A stretch of DNA of 64,000 nt from Brienomyrus brachyistius (lineage: Eukaryota > Chordata > Actinopteri > Osteoglossiformes > Mormyridae), in contig NW_026042394.1 of assembly GCF_023856365.1 (NCBI RefSeq), positions 372,001-436,000 on the forward strand, read 5' to 3'. Of the stretch, positions 11,746-22,866 are shown piece by piece (position 1 is the first letter of the stretch; every line of letters begins with the position of its first letter). The notes under the pieces are model-generated. The model saw nothing but the letters and a program-made list of their open reading frames with translations, did no database searches and had not been told where the DNA came from. A program made the position numbers and the translations under genes.

Positions 11746-12840
11746 AGCATTTATGCTGTTTCTTGAGTGTGAGCTAGTACATAAACCAGCTAGTGCTCAC
11801 CATTGCAAAAATACTCTAGCTTTCTGTCATACACATTTTTTTATTTTCTTACATTGTCCGTTTTTGTTCATAGTCTGTAATATTCTGAATAACGACAATG
11901 TAGAGGAAAAACAGATTAAATTCTCCTTGTTTGTAATTTCCCCATGTAATCCACTGCCTTGTGGTAAGAGGTGCAAAAGTCAGACGCGTTGAATGATGAG
12001 GATACGATATTGAGTTTAGTTCTTGAGAGGATTTATTCATATGATATTTTAACACACAGTACTTTGAACTGGTTTGTTTGGCGCAAAAGGGCCGATATGC
12101 AGACACCATCACACATGGCAAATACGGTCAATGACTGTTTCACTTTGCACCTTCAGCCCTGAGCCGCGTAATCTCAGCACCTTTAATAACAACCATTGCT
12201 GCCTCCTACAGGTGGGAATACACTTAGACAATAGTAAATATCACTAAGGCAGGCAAGTACCTCTCGTTTCAAGTGTTGCAATACTATATAACATTATATT
12301 ATAAACAATAAATACGAATAAATAAAAACATTAAACAAATAAACATAATCAATAATATTCATGAATAATTATGCTTAATATACAAATAAAAGAATAGCTC
12401 CTGCAGATGATTTCAGATAACTACTGGAACAATGAGTTCTGGAGGGGAGCAAGCTCTGTTACATGCTATAGAAATGTTGATCTGATTCCTTTCATTATCA
12501 GATTGTTACCACTGTTAAAAACCACAGATATTGTATTCTGATTGTATGCATTTCCTTATTAGGGCATGTCAGTTACTTCTGTTAAAAAATCCGTTTATTC
12601 TGACGTCGTAAATTTCCTGATCAGAGTTTACCCTCTTTAAAGTGATGGAGGTCCACTTGTGCGAAAGATACATCGATATGCATATGAGATTTCGTTTGTG
12701 CCAAAAATATGTAAATAGCACACAGTCCATGTCGACTGAGCATGTGACAAAGAATTTTTCTGTGACAATTCTATTTTGTCAATGAGTTTGTCTGTGGAGC
12801 CCCTGAAGGGACCTAATGGTGTCCGCTAATTAGATACCCA
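11746..12840. other. Non-coding stretch
   Basis: AT-rich, with a run of short A/T-rich tandem motifs at 12295-12390. No gene recognised on either strand. Confidence 0.45.
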
Positions 12841-12852
12841 GAAATAAACTGT

Positions 12853-13137
12853 GTGGCTCCTGCCCAAGCATTGCTGCCCAAACAGCAGCTTCCTCCTTAT
12901 GCCACCGAGGGAGGAGTAGCCAGTGGTTCCCCTGCCCCTTCCCCTCTCCCCCCTGCAGACGAGGATCATAACCATTCAGCACCCGACTCTACCTCCTTCT
13001 CGGTGAAGAAGTGCCGTGGCGAAACACTCAGGCAGCAGGACGAGGTAGCAGAAATTCTTGCCCCTATGTTGGTATGTCCAAATCCTCAAGGGGGAGATAA
13101 GGTTTGCTCATCTGACACTGTAGATGAAGGAGTTGAA
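12853..13137 (+). pseudogene. Retroelement Gag-like fragment, upstream part
   Basis: An open, proline-rich frame (PAPSPLPPADEDHNHSAP near residue 30, then a charged part with RQQDEVAEILAPML) ends where a reverse LINE begins. The downstream piece at 14133-14345 reads like Gag, so both probably come from one retroelement. The upstream assignment rests mainly on position and composition. The frames on the two sides of the LINE do not agree, so other indels exist. Confidence 0.4.
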
Positions 13138-14124
13138 CATAAGAACATAAGAACTATACAAACGAGACGAGGCCATTCGGCCCATCAAGCTCGCTTGGGG
13201 AGAACTAAACTAATAGCTCAGAGTCGTTAAAATCTTATCTAGCTCTGATTTAAAGGAACCCAAGGATTCAGCTTGCACTACATTATCAGGAAGACTATTC
13301 CATACTCTACACGCTGCGTAAAGAAGTGCTTCCTTAAATCCAGCTTGAAATGTTCTCCCGCTAATTTCCACCTATGGCCACGAGTTCGTGTATTTAAACT
13401 AATGCTGAAGTAACTATTTGGTTGAACAGCATCCAAACCTGTTAGAATCTTATATACCTGGATCATGTCCCCCCTCAATCTCCTTTGCTTGAGACTGAAC
13501 AGATTTAGCTCAAGTAACCGTTCCTCGTATGACATTCCTCTAAGACCAGGAATCATTTTTGTGGCCCTACGCTGCACCTTTTCTAAGGCCACAATGTCCT
13601 TTTTAAGATATGGTGACCAAACCTGCACACAATATTCTAGGTGAGGTCTCACCAAGGAATTGTATAATCTTAGCATTACCTCCCTTGACTTAAACTCCAC
13701 ACACCTGGAGATATACCCCAACATCCTATTGGCCTTTTTTATTGCTTCCCCACACTGGCGAGAATGGGACATGGAAGCATCAACATACACACCAAGGTCT
13801 TTCTCATGATCAGCTACCTTTATTTCAGTGACACCCATGAAATACCTGTACTTTATATTTCTGCTCCCTAGATGGAGTACCTTATATTTATCGACGTTAA
13901 ATTTCATCTGCCAGGTATCGGCCCAGTCACTAATTAAATCAAGATCCCGCTGTAGCTGCTGAGCCACTAATTCAGTATCTGCTACACCACCCACCTTGGT
14001 GTCATCTGCAAATTTCACCAGTTTACTGTATATATTGGTATCCATATCATTTATGTAAATTAGGAACAATAGTGGTCCTAAAATCGAACCCTGCGGTACC
14101 CCACTATGAACGCAAGCCCACTGT
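13138..14124 (-). mobile_element. CR1/L2-like LINE insertion with RT catalytic block
   Basis: The minus frame 14138-13278 (about 280 aa) encodes the C-terminal two thirds of a non-LTR reverse transcriptase: GVPQGSILGPLLFLIYINDM near the start, FADDTK at about residue 43, DKYKVLHLGS, EKDLGVYVD, RPHLEYCVQVWSPYLKKD and the C-terminal NTRTRGHRWKLAGEHFK. A frame break near residue 278 removes the last part. The 3' UTR runs to about 13138. The flanks share GAGTTGAA (13130-13137 and 14125-14132), a probable target duplication. It is 5'-truncated, so endonuclease is absent and it cannot move by itself. Confidence 0.85.
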
Positions 14125-14132
14125 GAGTTGAA

Positions 14133-14345
14133 GGACATTGCCAGTGACCTGCTGGACCCCAGGCAGAACAGGCCTCACCATGCGACAGCCCTTCAGAGAC
14201 TGGTCCTCCTGCGCATGGACTGGGGCATGATGCATCAGTTTAAACAGGAGCCTGGTAAATCCTGCGAGTGCTACACCAAGCGACTGATGGCAGCATTCTC
14301 CAACTACAGTGGGATGGACTCCACAACGGACCGAGAGTGTATGTG
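14133..14345 (+). pseudogene. Retroelement Gag-like fragment, downstream part
   Basis: The frame contains QFKQEPGKSCECYTKRLMAA then FSNYSGMD and DREC. The pattern of a short capsid-like linker followed by a serine/glycine block and an acidic-basic DREC end recurs at 41685-41905 on the other strand, so it is a dispersed retroelement. The frame stops at TGA 14344. It is too short to place in a family; a Ty3/gypsy-like or related retroelement is likely. Confidence 0.5.
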
Positions 14346-14394
14346 ATGTAAAATACACTAAGATAGGTAAAAACTCTTTTGTGGACTAAGTAAA

Positions 14395-14700
14395 ACAAAC
14401 ATTTTATGTTCTAGTTTTCTTAAAACTACTGAAACAAATAATTGGCTACACTGCAGTTCCGCTGTTTTGTTTGGCACCCCTGCATGTCGTGCATTGTGTG
14501 GAAAAAACCTGAAGGCTGAGGAATGTTACGTAACACAGCTAGAATGTAAAAACTCTCTCTGGTGTAATTCACTGCATAAAACCAATGGTGTTAAGTGTGA
14601 TGTCTTCTTCATAACACTCCCTGATGTTTGTGTCCGTGACCATGAGATAGGGTGGGCTGCTTTTCTTCCTTCCTTTGACTAGTATTCCTCCTAAATTGTT
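14395..14700 (+). repeat. Dispersed repeat with conserved Cys-rich frame
   Basis: 14448-14694 is closely matched in reverse at about 57075-57335. Both copies keep a frame containing KAEECYVTQLECKNSLWCNS then KTNG.KC.VFFITLPDVCV and RDHEIGW, differing at few residues. It follows a Gag-like fragment here and abuts the same dispersed element at 57 kb, so it is probably part of one retroelement. Protein family unknown. Confidence 0.65.
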
Positions 14701-14743
14701 CATCTGTATTTGCTGCATTGGTACTTGATGTGCGTGTGCCTTG

Positions 14744-15000
14744 TGTCACGATCGCCATTTAACGGGAGCGGCGGACGGGCAGGAAACAGGCAAGGCAGGC
14801 AGGATACGGGGAAATACGGGGATTTATTAGGAACACGGGGTGCAGGAAACATCTCACGCAGACGGACTTCAATGACGGACACTGAACTCTAGTAAGACAT
14901 GAACTCAAATAGACAGGACTGATTGAAAATAATCGGACACAGCTGGGTACGATCAGGGAAGCACACGTGGATAATCAGGGGGCGTGGCACACACGGTGGT
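14744..15000 (-). mobile_element. Gypsy-type LTR, degraded copy
   Basis: Starts TGTCACGATCG and shares with the intact LTR at 33422-33698 the order GGAAACATCTCACGCA, CAATGACGGACACTG, GACAGGACTGA, ACAGCTGGGTAC and AATCAGGGGGCGTGGCACAC. The other end does not show CATGACA, so the terminus is lost or the sequence continues into internal text. Read on the minus strand the LTR runs TGTCATG-to-CGTGACA. Confidence 0.7.
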
Positions 15001-15273
15001 CAGACTGTCCGGGACCTCCTCGGGGACTAGGGCAGGAAAGTCTGGAGCTGGGTCAGGGACAGGAGTGGGGCCAGGAACAAGAGCCCCAGGGGGCACAGTC
15101 ATTTGAGGCGGAGGGAGCGCCTCGGGCGTGGGCTCTGGGGCCGCAGGGGGCAGCGGAGGCGGCTGCTCAGGAGCTACGGGCAAAGCAGGCGGCGGCTGCT
15201 CGGGCTCTGGGGCCGCAGGGGGCAGCGGAGGCGGCTGCTCGGGCTGCGCAGGAGCTATGGGCGACGAAGGCAA
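14953..15273 (-). pseudogene. Proline-rich open frame next to LTR
   Basis: The minus frame (106 aa) is dominated by repeats of PEQPPPLPPAAPEP (three copies). It reads into the LTR at its end. The repeat comes from a GC-rich tandem array of about 45-63 bp at 15125-15255. It may be the proline-rich spacer of a retroelement polyprotein, but all three frames of this array are open, so coding is uncertain. Confidence 0.3.
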
Positions 15274-15309
15274 CTGCTCAGACGCTGTAGCAGGAACCCA
15301 GGACTTTAT

Positions 15310-15860
15310 GCTCAGCCCACTGCTGTTAACTCCGATGACTCACAACTGAGCAGCAATGCACATTTCGAATTCCATCATCAACATCAGGCAGATGACAAGA
15401 CTGTTGTGGGTCTCATCAATAAAAACGGTGACTCAGCATACAAAGAGGAAGTGTGATGACTATCGGACTGCTGCAGAGCCAACAACCTGTCTCTGAATGT
15501 TGACCAAAGAGATGGTTGTTGACGTTAGAAGAACACAAAACACAGAGTGACCACTCTCTGCTGCACATCGATGGCTCATCTGTGGAGATCGTAGAGAGTA
15601 CCAGATTCCTTGTTGTCCATCTGGCGGAGAATCTCACCAGGTCCTTCAACATCAGCTCCATAGTAAGGAAAGCACAGCAGCACCTCTACTCTCCACGGAA
15701 GCTCAGAAAAGCCCATCTCCCATTCTCACACTCTATTGGGGAACTGTTGAAAGCACCCTGAGCAGCTGCATCACGGTCTGCTTTGAGAACTGTGTCGCCT
15801 CAGATCACAAGTCCCTACAACAGATAGTGATGACAGGTGAGAAAATCATTGGGAGTATCG
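15310..15860 (+). pseudogene. Rex-like LINE RT, upstream half (interrupted)
   Basis: Decayed RT text: a LLSPLL block near 15320, then QADDKTVVGLINKNGDSAYK (the ADDT box, changed to ADDK), a stop, then LLHIDGSSVEIVEST, FLVVHLAENLTRSFNISSIV and RKAQQHLYSPRKLRKAHL, ending in EKIIGS at 15860. The next LINE motif (LPSI.DIHTTHCIRKA) resumes at 16689 after a solo LTR. Several stops and shifts show it is dead. Confidence 0.75.
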
Positions 15861-16688
15861 TGTTAGAGAAATATGTACTTTTTTTATCATCATTTTGCTA
15901 GACGCTTAGAAACAACACCCTGCCGCAGCTTGATCTTAATTGAGCAATAACACGTCTCAAGAACTGTCGCTTGAATATTTCCACCCCATATATGGTGACA
16001 AACAATGTTCAATGTCAGTTGCATATCCTGTTTGTGTACCTCAATAAAAGACACTGCGAGGGGAGTTACTCTTTCGAAGTTGGCTGAGTTCGACTGAGAG
16101 GCTGACACCTCGAGGTCAGGACCGGGCTTCCCTTTGTAAGGAAAAGTGGTAAAAATGTCCCAAGGTTCTTGGTTGATCATTTGAATGCAGACAATGTTAG
16201 GAATTTATGATCATGGGGGAAGCCAGGGAGAGAATGGGGGTTCCAGTTGGCACCACTATGGTGATAAGGATAAGATAAGGTGATAAGAATTGAATTACAA
16301 TGATCATAAAAGTCTCCACCCTGTCCTGTCCCGTCCCTGTCTCAGGATCCTCACACTCCAGGGGGTCACTCTTTATATGTAAATTCACTCACAACACCTA
16401 CACACAACACCTTGGTGGGGAGGGCCTTTTTGGGTATAAAGGGGGGTGAAGAACTGTCTTCAATTTGTATCTGAGCTGCCTTTCAGTACCCGGTGTGTCT
16501 CTACACTGTATTACATTGTATTATTTTTGCTGTTCAATAAACCATCATTTTGCTGAAACTGCGGAGACTCTGCAAGTGGATTCCCTACACCTTGCAGCAA
16601 GTAAAACGTCATCACAGCTGTCTGCGTTGTTCTGTGTTCAGAGACTGGTTTGTTTCCAGCGCATCTTCAGAAGAAGATAACCCTAACA
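15861..16688 (+). mobile_element. 828-bp solo LTR with TATA box and poly(A) signal
   Basis: Begins TGTTAG and ends CTAACA, an inverted terminal pair. Flanks TATCG (15856-15860) and TATCT (16689-16693) are a 5-bp target duplication with one change. It contains GGGTATAAAGG at about 16432-16442 and AATAAA at 16536-16541, about 100 bp apart, as in an LTR U3-R boundary. It splits a Rex-like LINE at a point between EKIIG and SLPSI of the RT C-terminal region. No internal retroelement genes remain, so it is a recombined solo LTR. Confidence 0.85.
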
Positions 16689-17280
16689 TATCTCTCCCCT
16701 CCATCACAGATATTCACACCACACACTGCATCCGCAAAGCCACCACCATTGTGGATGACCCCACCCACCCCTCACATTATCGTTTCACCCTCCTGCCTTC
16801 TGGAAATAGGTCCCGGAGCATTCGGGCCTTTACAGCCAGACTCAAACAGCTTTATCCCCCATGCCGTCAGACTACTGAACTCTCAGGGACTAATCTGATA
16901 CCACACACACATACACTCATTAACACACTTTATTATTTAACTACTATTTTTTATCTTATTGTCGCCATGTTTACAGTTACTTTTATTTATTTTTATTGCT
17001 ACCTCATTGGACAACCAAACTGCGCCTTCTCAGTACTGGGTTTACTGTGCTGTTTGTGCTCGTTGGTGTCAGTTGTCCTCTCTTTTTGCACTGTCCTGCA
17101 ATGTTTGCACAGTTTTTGCTCATTATGCACCATACAGTATGTTGCTAGGTTGGTATGTGTTAGTCTTCTGTTAATTTAAGTAGCACCTTGGTCCGAGGGA
17201 AACAGTTTCTTTTGTAACTGTACTATACTCAACTGTGTAAAGTTAAAAATAACATTAAAGACCTACTTGACTTTTACTGA
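16689..17280 (+). pseudogene. Rex-like LINE, downstream half and 3' UTR
   Basis: ISLPSITDIHTTHCIRKATT then DDPTHPSHYRFTLLPSGNRS and RSIRAF continue the RT C-terminus cut at 15860. A frameshift follows; NSFIPHAVRLLNSQGL is in another frame. The rest to 17280 is the T-rich 3' UTR (GCACTGTCCTGCAATGTTTG) ending in AATAACATTAAAGACC. Confidence 0.75.
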
Positions 17281-17371
17281 ACAGGTGCTAAAGTGAAATT
17301 ACTTGCTTCTGGGAAAGAACTCCAGCTGAAATTCTGTACAACAATTATGGGAGACATATGGGAAGGACGCG

Positions 17372-17640
17372 GTGTCAGACCTGCCCCAGTGGGACGAATG
17401 TGGTTTTCCTAGTAACAGCAGCTTCAGTCCCAATCAGATAAGCCAGATGCGTCTGAAATTAGAGGAACGGGATCAGACTGGTTGCTCAGGGACTAATGTG
17501 GTAGAACTAAAACAGAGACAAATTGGACGGTGTTTCAATTGTGGGAAAATGAGACAAAGCAGGCAGAGGAGATGCGGGTGGCAAAGAAGCATGAGATAAG
17601 GAATGCAGAGAATGTGGATGAGGGTGAGACTCCTGTGAAA
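17372..17640 (+). pseudogene. Gag zinc-knuckle fragment of a retroelement
   Basis: The frame has RQIGRCFNCGKMRQSRQRR near residues 50-68. C-F-N-C-G-K-M is the start of a CCHC nucleic-acid-binding knuckle, but the expected histidine and last cysteine are displaced or lost, so the knuckle is broken. No pol genes follow. Confidence 0.45.
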
Positions 17641-17799
17641 ACTGTGTATTGAAAATTAGGGCCATAGTATTGTCATCCATCCTGTCAGGGTATGGAAATA
17701 CACTGAGGGTAAATGGCCTAATGCAGGAAGTGTCTTAATCCTATAACATCCAGCTGATTCAGGCTGTGGGGGACAGTGTAGTACTGCACTCTTCTGGCT

Positions 17800-17905
17800 G
17801 GGACCTTGAATAAATGAATGAATGTTACATTTATACAGCCCTTTTCTAAGATACACAAAGAGCTTTACAGAAGCACTGGGGAGCCACTTCAACCCAAACG
17901 TGAGG
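17800..17905. repeat. Fish interspersed repeat (ACATTTATACAGCCCTTTTC type)
   Basis: ACATTTATACAGCCCTTTTC, AAGATACACAAAGAGCTTTA and CTGGGGAGCCACTTCAACCC follow in the order of a common fish LINE/SINE 3' end, here in reverse. Confidence 0.5.
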
Positions 17906-18050
17906 CAGCAGGAGAGGGGGCCCAGGCAGAGAGAACAGGCAACAAGACGGGTGCTTCCACAGACAGGACGGGGGCCCCGGCAGACCAACGCTGACGACTC
18001 CTGGGACCAAGTCAACAGAGCAGCTGTCGTCATTGTGACTCACCCTCATA

Positions 18051-18330
18051 CATCCATCCATTGTCTAAACCGCTTATGCTACTGGGTCGCGGGGGGTCCA
18101 GAGCCTATCCTGGCAGGATCTGTGCACGAGGCAGGGAACAACCCAGGACGGGGGGGCAGCTCATTGCAAGGCACATTCACACACCATTCACACACACATG
18201 CACTCCTACGGCCAATTTAGCAAGAGAGAACATGCAAACTCCCCACACATGTGACCCAGGCGGAGACTCGAACCTGAGTCCCAGTGGTGGGAGGTAACAG
18301 TGCTAATCACTGCACCACCAAGCAGCCCCA
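18051..18330 (-). repeat. SINE copy 2, nearly complete
   Basis: From CATCCATCCATTGTC to TGCACCACCAAGCAGCCCC. On the minus strand it has the head with GGTGCAGTGATTAGCAC (box A-like) and the GACTCAGGTTCGAGTC region, then the CATG TTCTC body and the (GGAT)n tail. Confidence 0.9.
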
Positions 18331-18639
18331 CCCTCATACATGATTTCTGATTCTTGATTTTAATCCCCTTTTCTGTTTTTGGCAACATATAAAGTGCTGT
18401 GAATGTCACTGTCAGATTGTCATATCATCCTCCAGTTGTCCCTTGTCACCCTGGATGCACATTGAGTGTTTGCTAAATATTTTATCTTGTAGTGTTCCTG
18501 ATTTTTTCCTGTGTTTTAATTTGCAATTCTCAAATTTCATGACTGGCATCCGTGGGGACGATTAATTAAACCTGTTAACTCTGCACTTCAATTTCAAACT
18601 GTTGGTAACATGTGTACATATTTTTGTCTGATCTTTTCA

Positions 18640-18652
18640 CCACCAGGTGGCG
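18640..18652 (+). promoter_or_regulatory. CTCF core-motif match
   Basis: CCACCAGGTGGC plus G fits the 12-bp CTCF core CCASYAGRKGGC at every position, on the plus strand. This is a motif match only. Confidence 0.45.
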
Positions 18653-18711
18653 ATATAGCAACTCCAGAGTTATTGATGGCTAGAACAAAAAAAACACAGT
18701 AACACAGAGGT

Positions 18712-18775
18712 GTAGCTAAAAATTTTGGGCCCCTGACAGAATGTCACCTTGCGCCCTCTGTCGAATTTTACATTC
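18712..18775. repeat. MITE end fragment
   Basis: CAGAGGTGTAGCTAAAAATT then TTGGGCCCCTGACAGAATG resembles one end of the hAT-type MITEs at 9463 and 51194. No partner end was found. Confidence 0.4.
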
Positions 18776-18814
18776 TGTGAAAGAGATTTGTTGAGCCATC
18801 TTCCAATGTAATCC

Positions 18815-19720
18815 AATCCAGCTCTTTATTTGAAAAGCACTTTAAACAACCTTATGGACCAAAGTGCTGCACAAAGGAATAAATAAAAACATTCACACAC
18901 TTAAAAACGAAGTAAAAGAAATTTAATAAAAACCAAAACATTCAATGTGAGTAAAAGGCCATTAATAAAAATTTAAAAAAATCAATTAATTAATAAAGAA
19001 AAGGCTAAGATTAAAATAAGATTTACTATTAAAATTAACATCTCACAATGTGTCAAAGGTGAAGGAGAAGAGATTAGAAGAGATTTAAAAACGGACAGAG
19101 GGGATTCCTCTCTAATGTGAAAAGGCAAGTCATTCCACATTTTAGGAGCTGCGACTGCAAAGGCTCGATCCCCTCTAAGCTCACGCTGAGTCTTAGGAAC
19201 CGTCAGGAACAGCTGATCAGCTGACCTGAGAGAGCGGGTGGGGGTGTAAGGGTGAAGCAGCTCACAGAGGTCAGATGGAGCAAGACCACTGAGGGCTTTA
19301 AAAGCAAATAACAGAATTTTAAAATGAATCCTAAAATGTACGGGCAGCCAGTGGAGTGAGGCTAAAATGGGGGAGACATGCTCATATTTCCATGTGCGGC
19401 AGCATTTTGAACCTTCTGGAGGTGAACAATAGTGGAGCCTCTAACCCCAACATAGAGGGCGTTACAGTGGTCCAAACTAGTAGTGACAAAAGAGTGGATT
19501 ACTGTCTCAAAGTGCTGCCTAGAAAGAATTGGCTTTATTTTGGCCAACTGCCTCAATTGTAAAAAGCTTGACTTGACAACTAACCTTATCTGAGTGTCAA
19601 ACTTAAGGTTGGTGTCGACTTTAACCCCTAGGTGTGTGATGACTGGTTTACAATATTGTTCCAAGGAACCTAAAATTACAGTGGAGGTCAGAGGAGTGGA
19701 GTTACCAAGAACCAACACTT
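18815..19720 (-). pseudogene. L2-type LINE RT fragment and 3' end
   Basis: The minus frame 19718-19362 holds GVKVDTNLKFDTQIRLVVKS, RQLAKIKPILSRQHFETVIH and TTSLDHCNALYVGV, the L2-like RT C-terminal half. After a shift near 19400, LHWLPVHFRIHFKILLFAFK, ALSGLAPSDLCELL and LRGDRAFAVAAPKMWNDLPF continue to about 19060. The 3' UTR ends near 18815 (TTTGAAAAGCACTTTAAACA in the plus strand). Confidence 0.8.
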
Positions 19721-20960
19721 CTGTCCATTACCTCCCCACTTCCTTGTTAGTTACAATATTTGTTCTGCATTACTGTACTGCTTTGGAGCCTTTTGATATT
19801 AAGGTGAATAACACAGGTGAAAAATTAAGGTGAAAAAAGAGACAGATGCATTGACAGCAGTCGTGGCCACACTTTGGACTGGGAGTGTAAGAGCAAAGGA
19901 AACTGAATCCACTATGTTCTGTCCTGTAAATTTTTATTAAACACCACATGACACACATACGAGTCCTGTTTTAACTTTCAGGGCTGATGGTCTGCAGCCT
20001 GGCTTGTGTTCTACAGTGCAGCGCAGGTGCAGTCACTGTGCTGAGCCCGGCGTTATATTAATGACGCAGCCTTTCACACTGACCAGTGAGAAATAACCTT
20101 GAAAATGACTGTGCTCTTTGTGGTTCTCCTTTTTTCTTACCACCAAGCAAGAGACTAAACATATTTTCTACTTATCAGTTATCAGAAATCAGAAATGTCA
20201 TGCAGTAATCAGAGGTTAGACAGCAAGAATGACTTTTGTATTTTTATCTTTTGTCAATCTTTTATCCAGCGACTACTAATTCTCATCGGGGTCTGGAGAG
20301 GGTGGGACCTGTCCCAGGAAGCACAGAGCACAGGCCTGCATGGGATGCCATTCCACACAAGCAAAAACAATTAAGATGGTCAGATTTGCCTCACTGTGTG
20401 ATTTTGACTGAAAGATGAACTAAGCACAGTCTTGTGTGTATAAAAATGCGTAGATTCATTTAACTTTAACAATGAGATTCAGCAACATGACCTTATAGTG
20501 TTAATGATCGGTATCTTACTGGTATTAACTGAATTATGCAAAATTCTACATTATTCTATATTATTGCACCCAAATTGTTCATACTGACTAAATGTAATTA
20601 CTGACATCCTGGACATACTGCTTTTTAGGTTTGAATTTAAAATGTTAGTAGACAAATTCATGCTGTCAATAACATCTCACTTGCTCACCCACTTTTAGAT
20701 AAAAATACCCTTTGTGGTTTTTCTAGTGAAGCAGTGGGCCTGAGCTGAGGACCTGATGGTTGTGTGGTTTTCGCTCACTGAGAAGAGAGACACAAACACC
20801 CTGCTCTCAGTCGGTCAGTCTTCCTGTAAAATGCAGAGGTGAGACTGCTAGTGGAAAATTACTGACTGCAGCGTCAACAACACATATAAACAGCAGCACA
20901 AACAAAATGTTCCACAAATGCAGGACATCTGTATGCTTACAGCACACATCAGACACGCTG
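19721..20960. other. Non-coding stretch
   Basis: Nothing recognised as a gene. A segment near 20760-20830 (TTTTCGCTC, then CAGTCGGTCAGTCTTCCTG) loosely resembles 22206-22275 (TTTTTACTC, then CAGTGGGTCAGTCTTCCTG), suggesting an old local duplication. Confidence 0.4.
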
Positions 20961-20969
20961 ACCCTCAGC

Positions 20970-21420
20970 ACTGAGCTCCTCCAGGCTCTGTGCTCTCCCT
21001 CTTCTCTTCAATTTCTACACAAATCACTGCTGCTCCAGTGAAGATCCTGAATTTTGCAGGTGATACTACTGTGTTTGCCATCATAACTGAAGGTGATGAG
21101 TCTGCCTACAGACTGGAAGTCGTACAGCTGACCATCCAGTTCTGAACTCACATTATCCCAAATGTCCACATGCTTAGACTCCTCTCATCATCAGGGAGGA
21201 GCGTCCCTTGGCACTGTAGAGTAGATGGATGAGAGCAGGCTGATAACAAGGCTGTCATCAATTTTATGTGACACCTCTCACCCCCCCAGCAGACTATGGA
21301 GGCCCGTAAGGGCAGCTCCTTCAGTAAGAGACTCAGACACCCGGCGTGTGACAGAACGGTACCGCAGGTCATTGGGCCCCACAGCAGTCAGGCTTTATAA
21401 TCTGCACTCTGCTCATTGAA
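20970..21420 (+). pseudogene. Rex-like LINE RT fragments
   Basis: ILNFAGDTTVFAIITEGDES at about 21048 corresponds to the ADDT box with D changed to G, followed by AYRLEVVQLT. After a deletion, the 3' part reads RAAPSVRDSDTRRVTERYRR then GPTAVRLYN up to 21408. The RT catalytic aspartate change and deletions show it is dead. Confidence 0.65.
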
Positions 21421-22368
21421 CTTTTCCCCTGTTCACTGTCTTCTGATACAGTTTCTATCTGCTGCTGATCTGCAATATTGTTCCTCCTTATTCACTGATG
21501 TGCAGTGTTGCATTGAGCCAGTGCATTATGCCCTGTGTGGCAGCTTCCTTTGGGAGGCTAATATCTGGCACATGAGCAATAATGTTACATGCAATAGGAT
21601 TGTGTATAAGTTAAGGATTGTGTATAAGTTAATTTTAATATTCCTATAATATTCCTCTGTATGTAATATATTCTTATTTTTTGTTTCTATTATTACCCTA
21701 TATTTATATATACATCCATTTCTTTTACATTCATAATGATGTTGTTTGTTGTTTTGTGCCCCACTGCTCTTGTAACAAGCCTCAGTCTTGACTCTCCCTT
21801 TTAAGGTCTTGGCCTTAAATCACACTCGATATAGGTGGTGTCGTCCCCATCACCCTGACCAGGATACATGCTGTAAGATTAATGGATGGTGTTTATCTGT
21901 GTGATGAAAAAGAATGTGAATAAAACAAAAATGTACCATTATAAATGGGAGCCCTAGGATGTGTGGTGGTTAGAGATGTGGACTGATGAGAATTTTGCTT
22001 TTCTAAAGTTCTGTTGTGAAAACTGTACATTCCGTTCCATGTACAGTAGTGATATGTAGCAATCATGTGCTCCAGTCAAATGTCCAGCTGCATGAATAAT
22101 AATGGTGGCTTGTTTGGATAAAATAACTTAGGCTGAATACTTGAAAGCGTGACCTGGGTGAGGTAGAGAGGAAACAGGGTCTTACAAGAAGCAGATATTG
22201 TTCTGTCTGTGTGGTTTTTACTCTTTGCAAAGTGAGTCCAGCACAGTGCAGTCAGTGGGTCAGTCTTCCTGAGCTGCATCTAACCAGTGGAAACATCTGC
22301 AGCACTGCAGAGAAGCACTCAGCAGACAAACAAACCCAAACAGCTTACAGCTGTATGTCACTTTTGGA
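21421..22368. other. Non-coding stretch
   Basis: T-rich LINE-like 3' text up to about 21760, then nothing recognisable. Confidence 0.4.
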
Positions 22369-22520
22369 CAGAGGTGGACAAAGTACACAACTTCACTACT
22401 TGAGTTAAGTATAGATACTCCTCGTCAAATAATACTCAAAGTTTTTCAGTTAATTTTTTACTTCAGTTAAAGTACTGGAGTATTTGCATCTAAAAATACT
22501 TAAGTATTCAAAAGTACATT
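22369..22520. mobile_element. Tol2-like hAT transposon end
   Basis: CAGAGGTGGACAAAGTACAC opens a stretch of repeated AGTA/CTTGAGT/TACTC motifs, the subterminal pattern of Tol2-like hAT elements in fish. Only one end is identifiable; the internal part and partner end are missing. Confidence 0.65.
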
Positions 22521-22752
22521 ATGTTTTAAATGCAAGACATTTTTCAGAACCTAATGACTCCTGAACACCCCACTGAATACACTGACTGGCTTGTACATCT
22601 TGTAGAATAAAAAGCTTGTGGAATATGATACAATGACTATAGAAACACAACTGACATAACAAAAGTACAGCCATTGTCATTTTCATCTTATTTAACACCC
22701 CCCACCCCACTCACACAAAAGAGCATGGTAGTGTTCTTACAGAGCCGTAGCA

Positions 22753-22866
22753 GTGTGTGTGTGTGCATGTGTGCATGTGTGTTTGTGTGTGTGTGTGTCT
22801 ATGTGTGTGTGTGTTTGTGTGTCTGTGTATGTTTGTGTGTGTGTCTATGTGTGTGTATGTTTGTGA
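22753..22866. repeat. (GT)n microsatellite with interruptions
   Basis: GTGTGTGTGT tracts interrupted by GCATGT, TTTGTG and CTATGTG. Open frames over it on both strands are repeats of Val/Cys and Thr/His, not genes. Confidence 0.95.

Noticed and set aside
15136..15225. CTCF-like CCGCAGGGGGCAG repeats
   Set aside because: Produced by the GC-rich tandem repeat and a poorer fit to the core; not counted with the other sites.
15103..15456. Gly- and Arg-rich frames opposite the proline-rich one
   Set aside because: All frames of the GC-rich tandem are open; no frame shows a domain, so they were left out.
15890..16180. 96-aa minus frame
   Set aside because: Inside the U3 part of the solo LTR, with no known domain.
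16550..17179. 209-aa frame as a gene
   Set aside because: It runs from the LTR into a dead LINE and its 3' UTR; only the RT block is meaningful.
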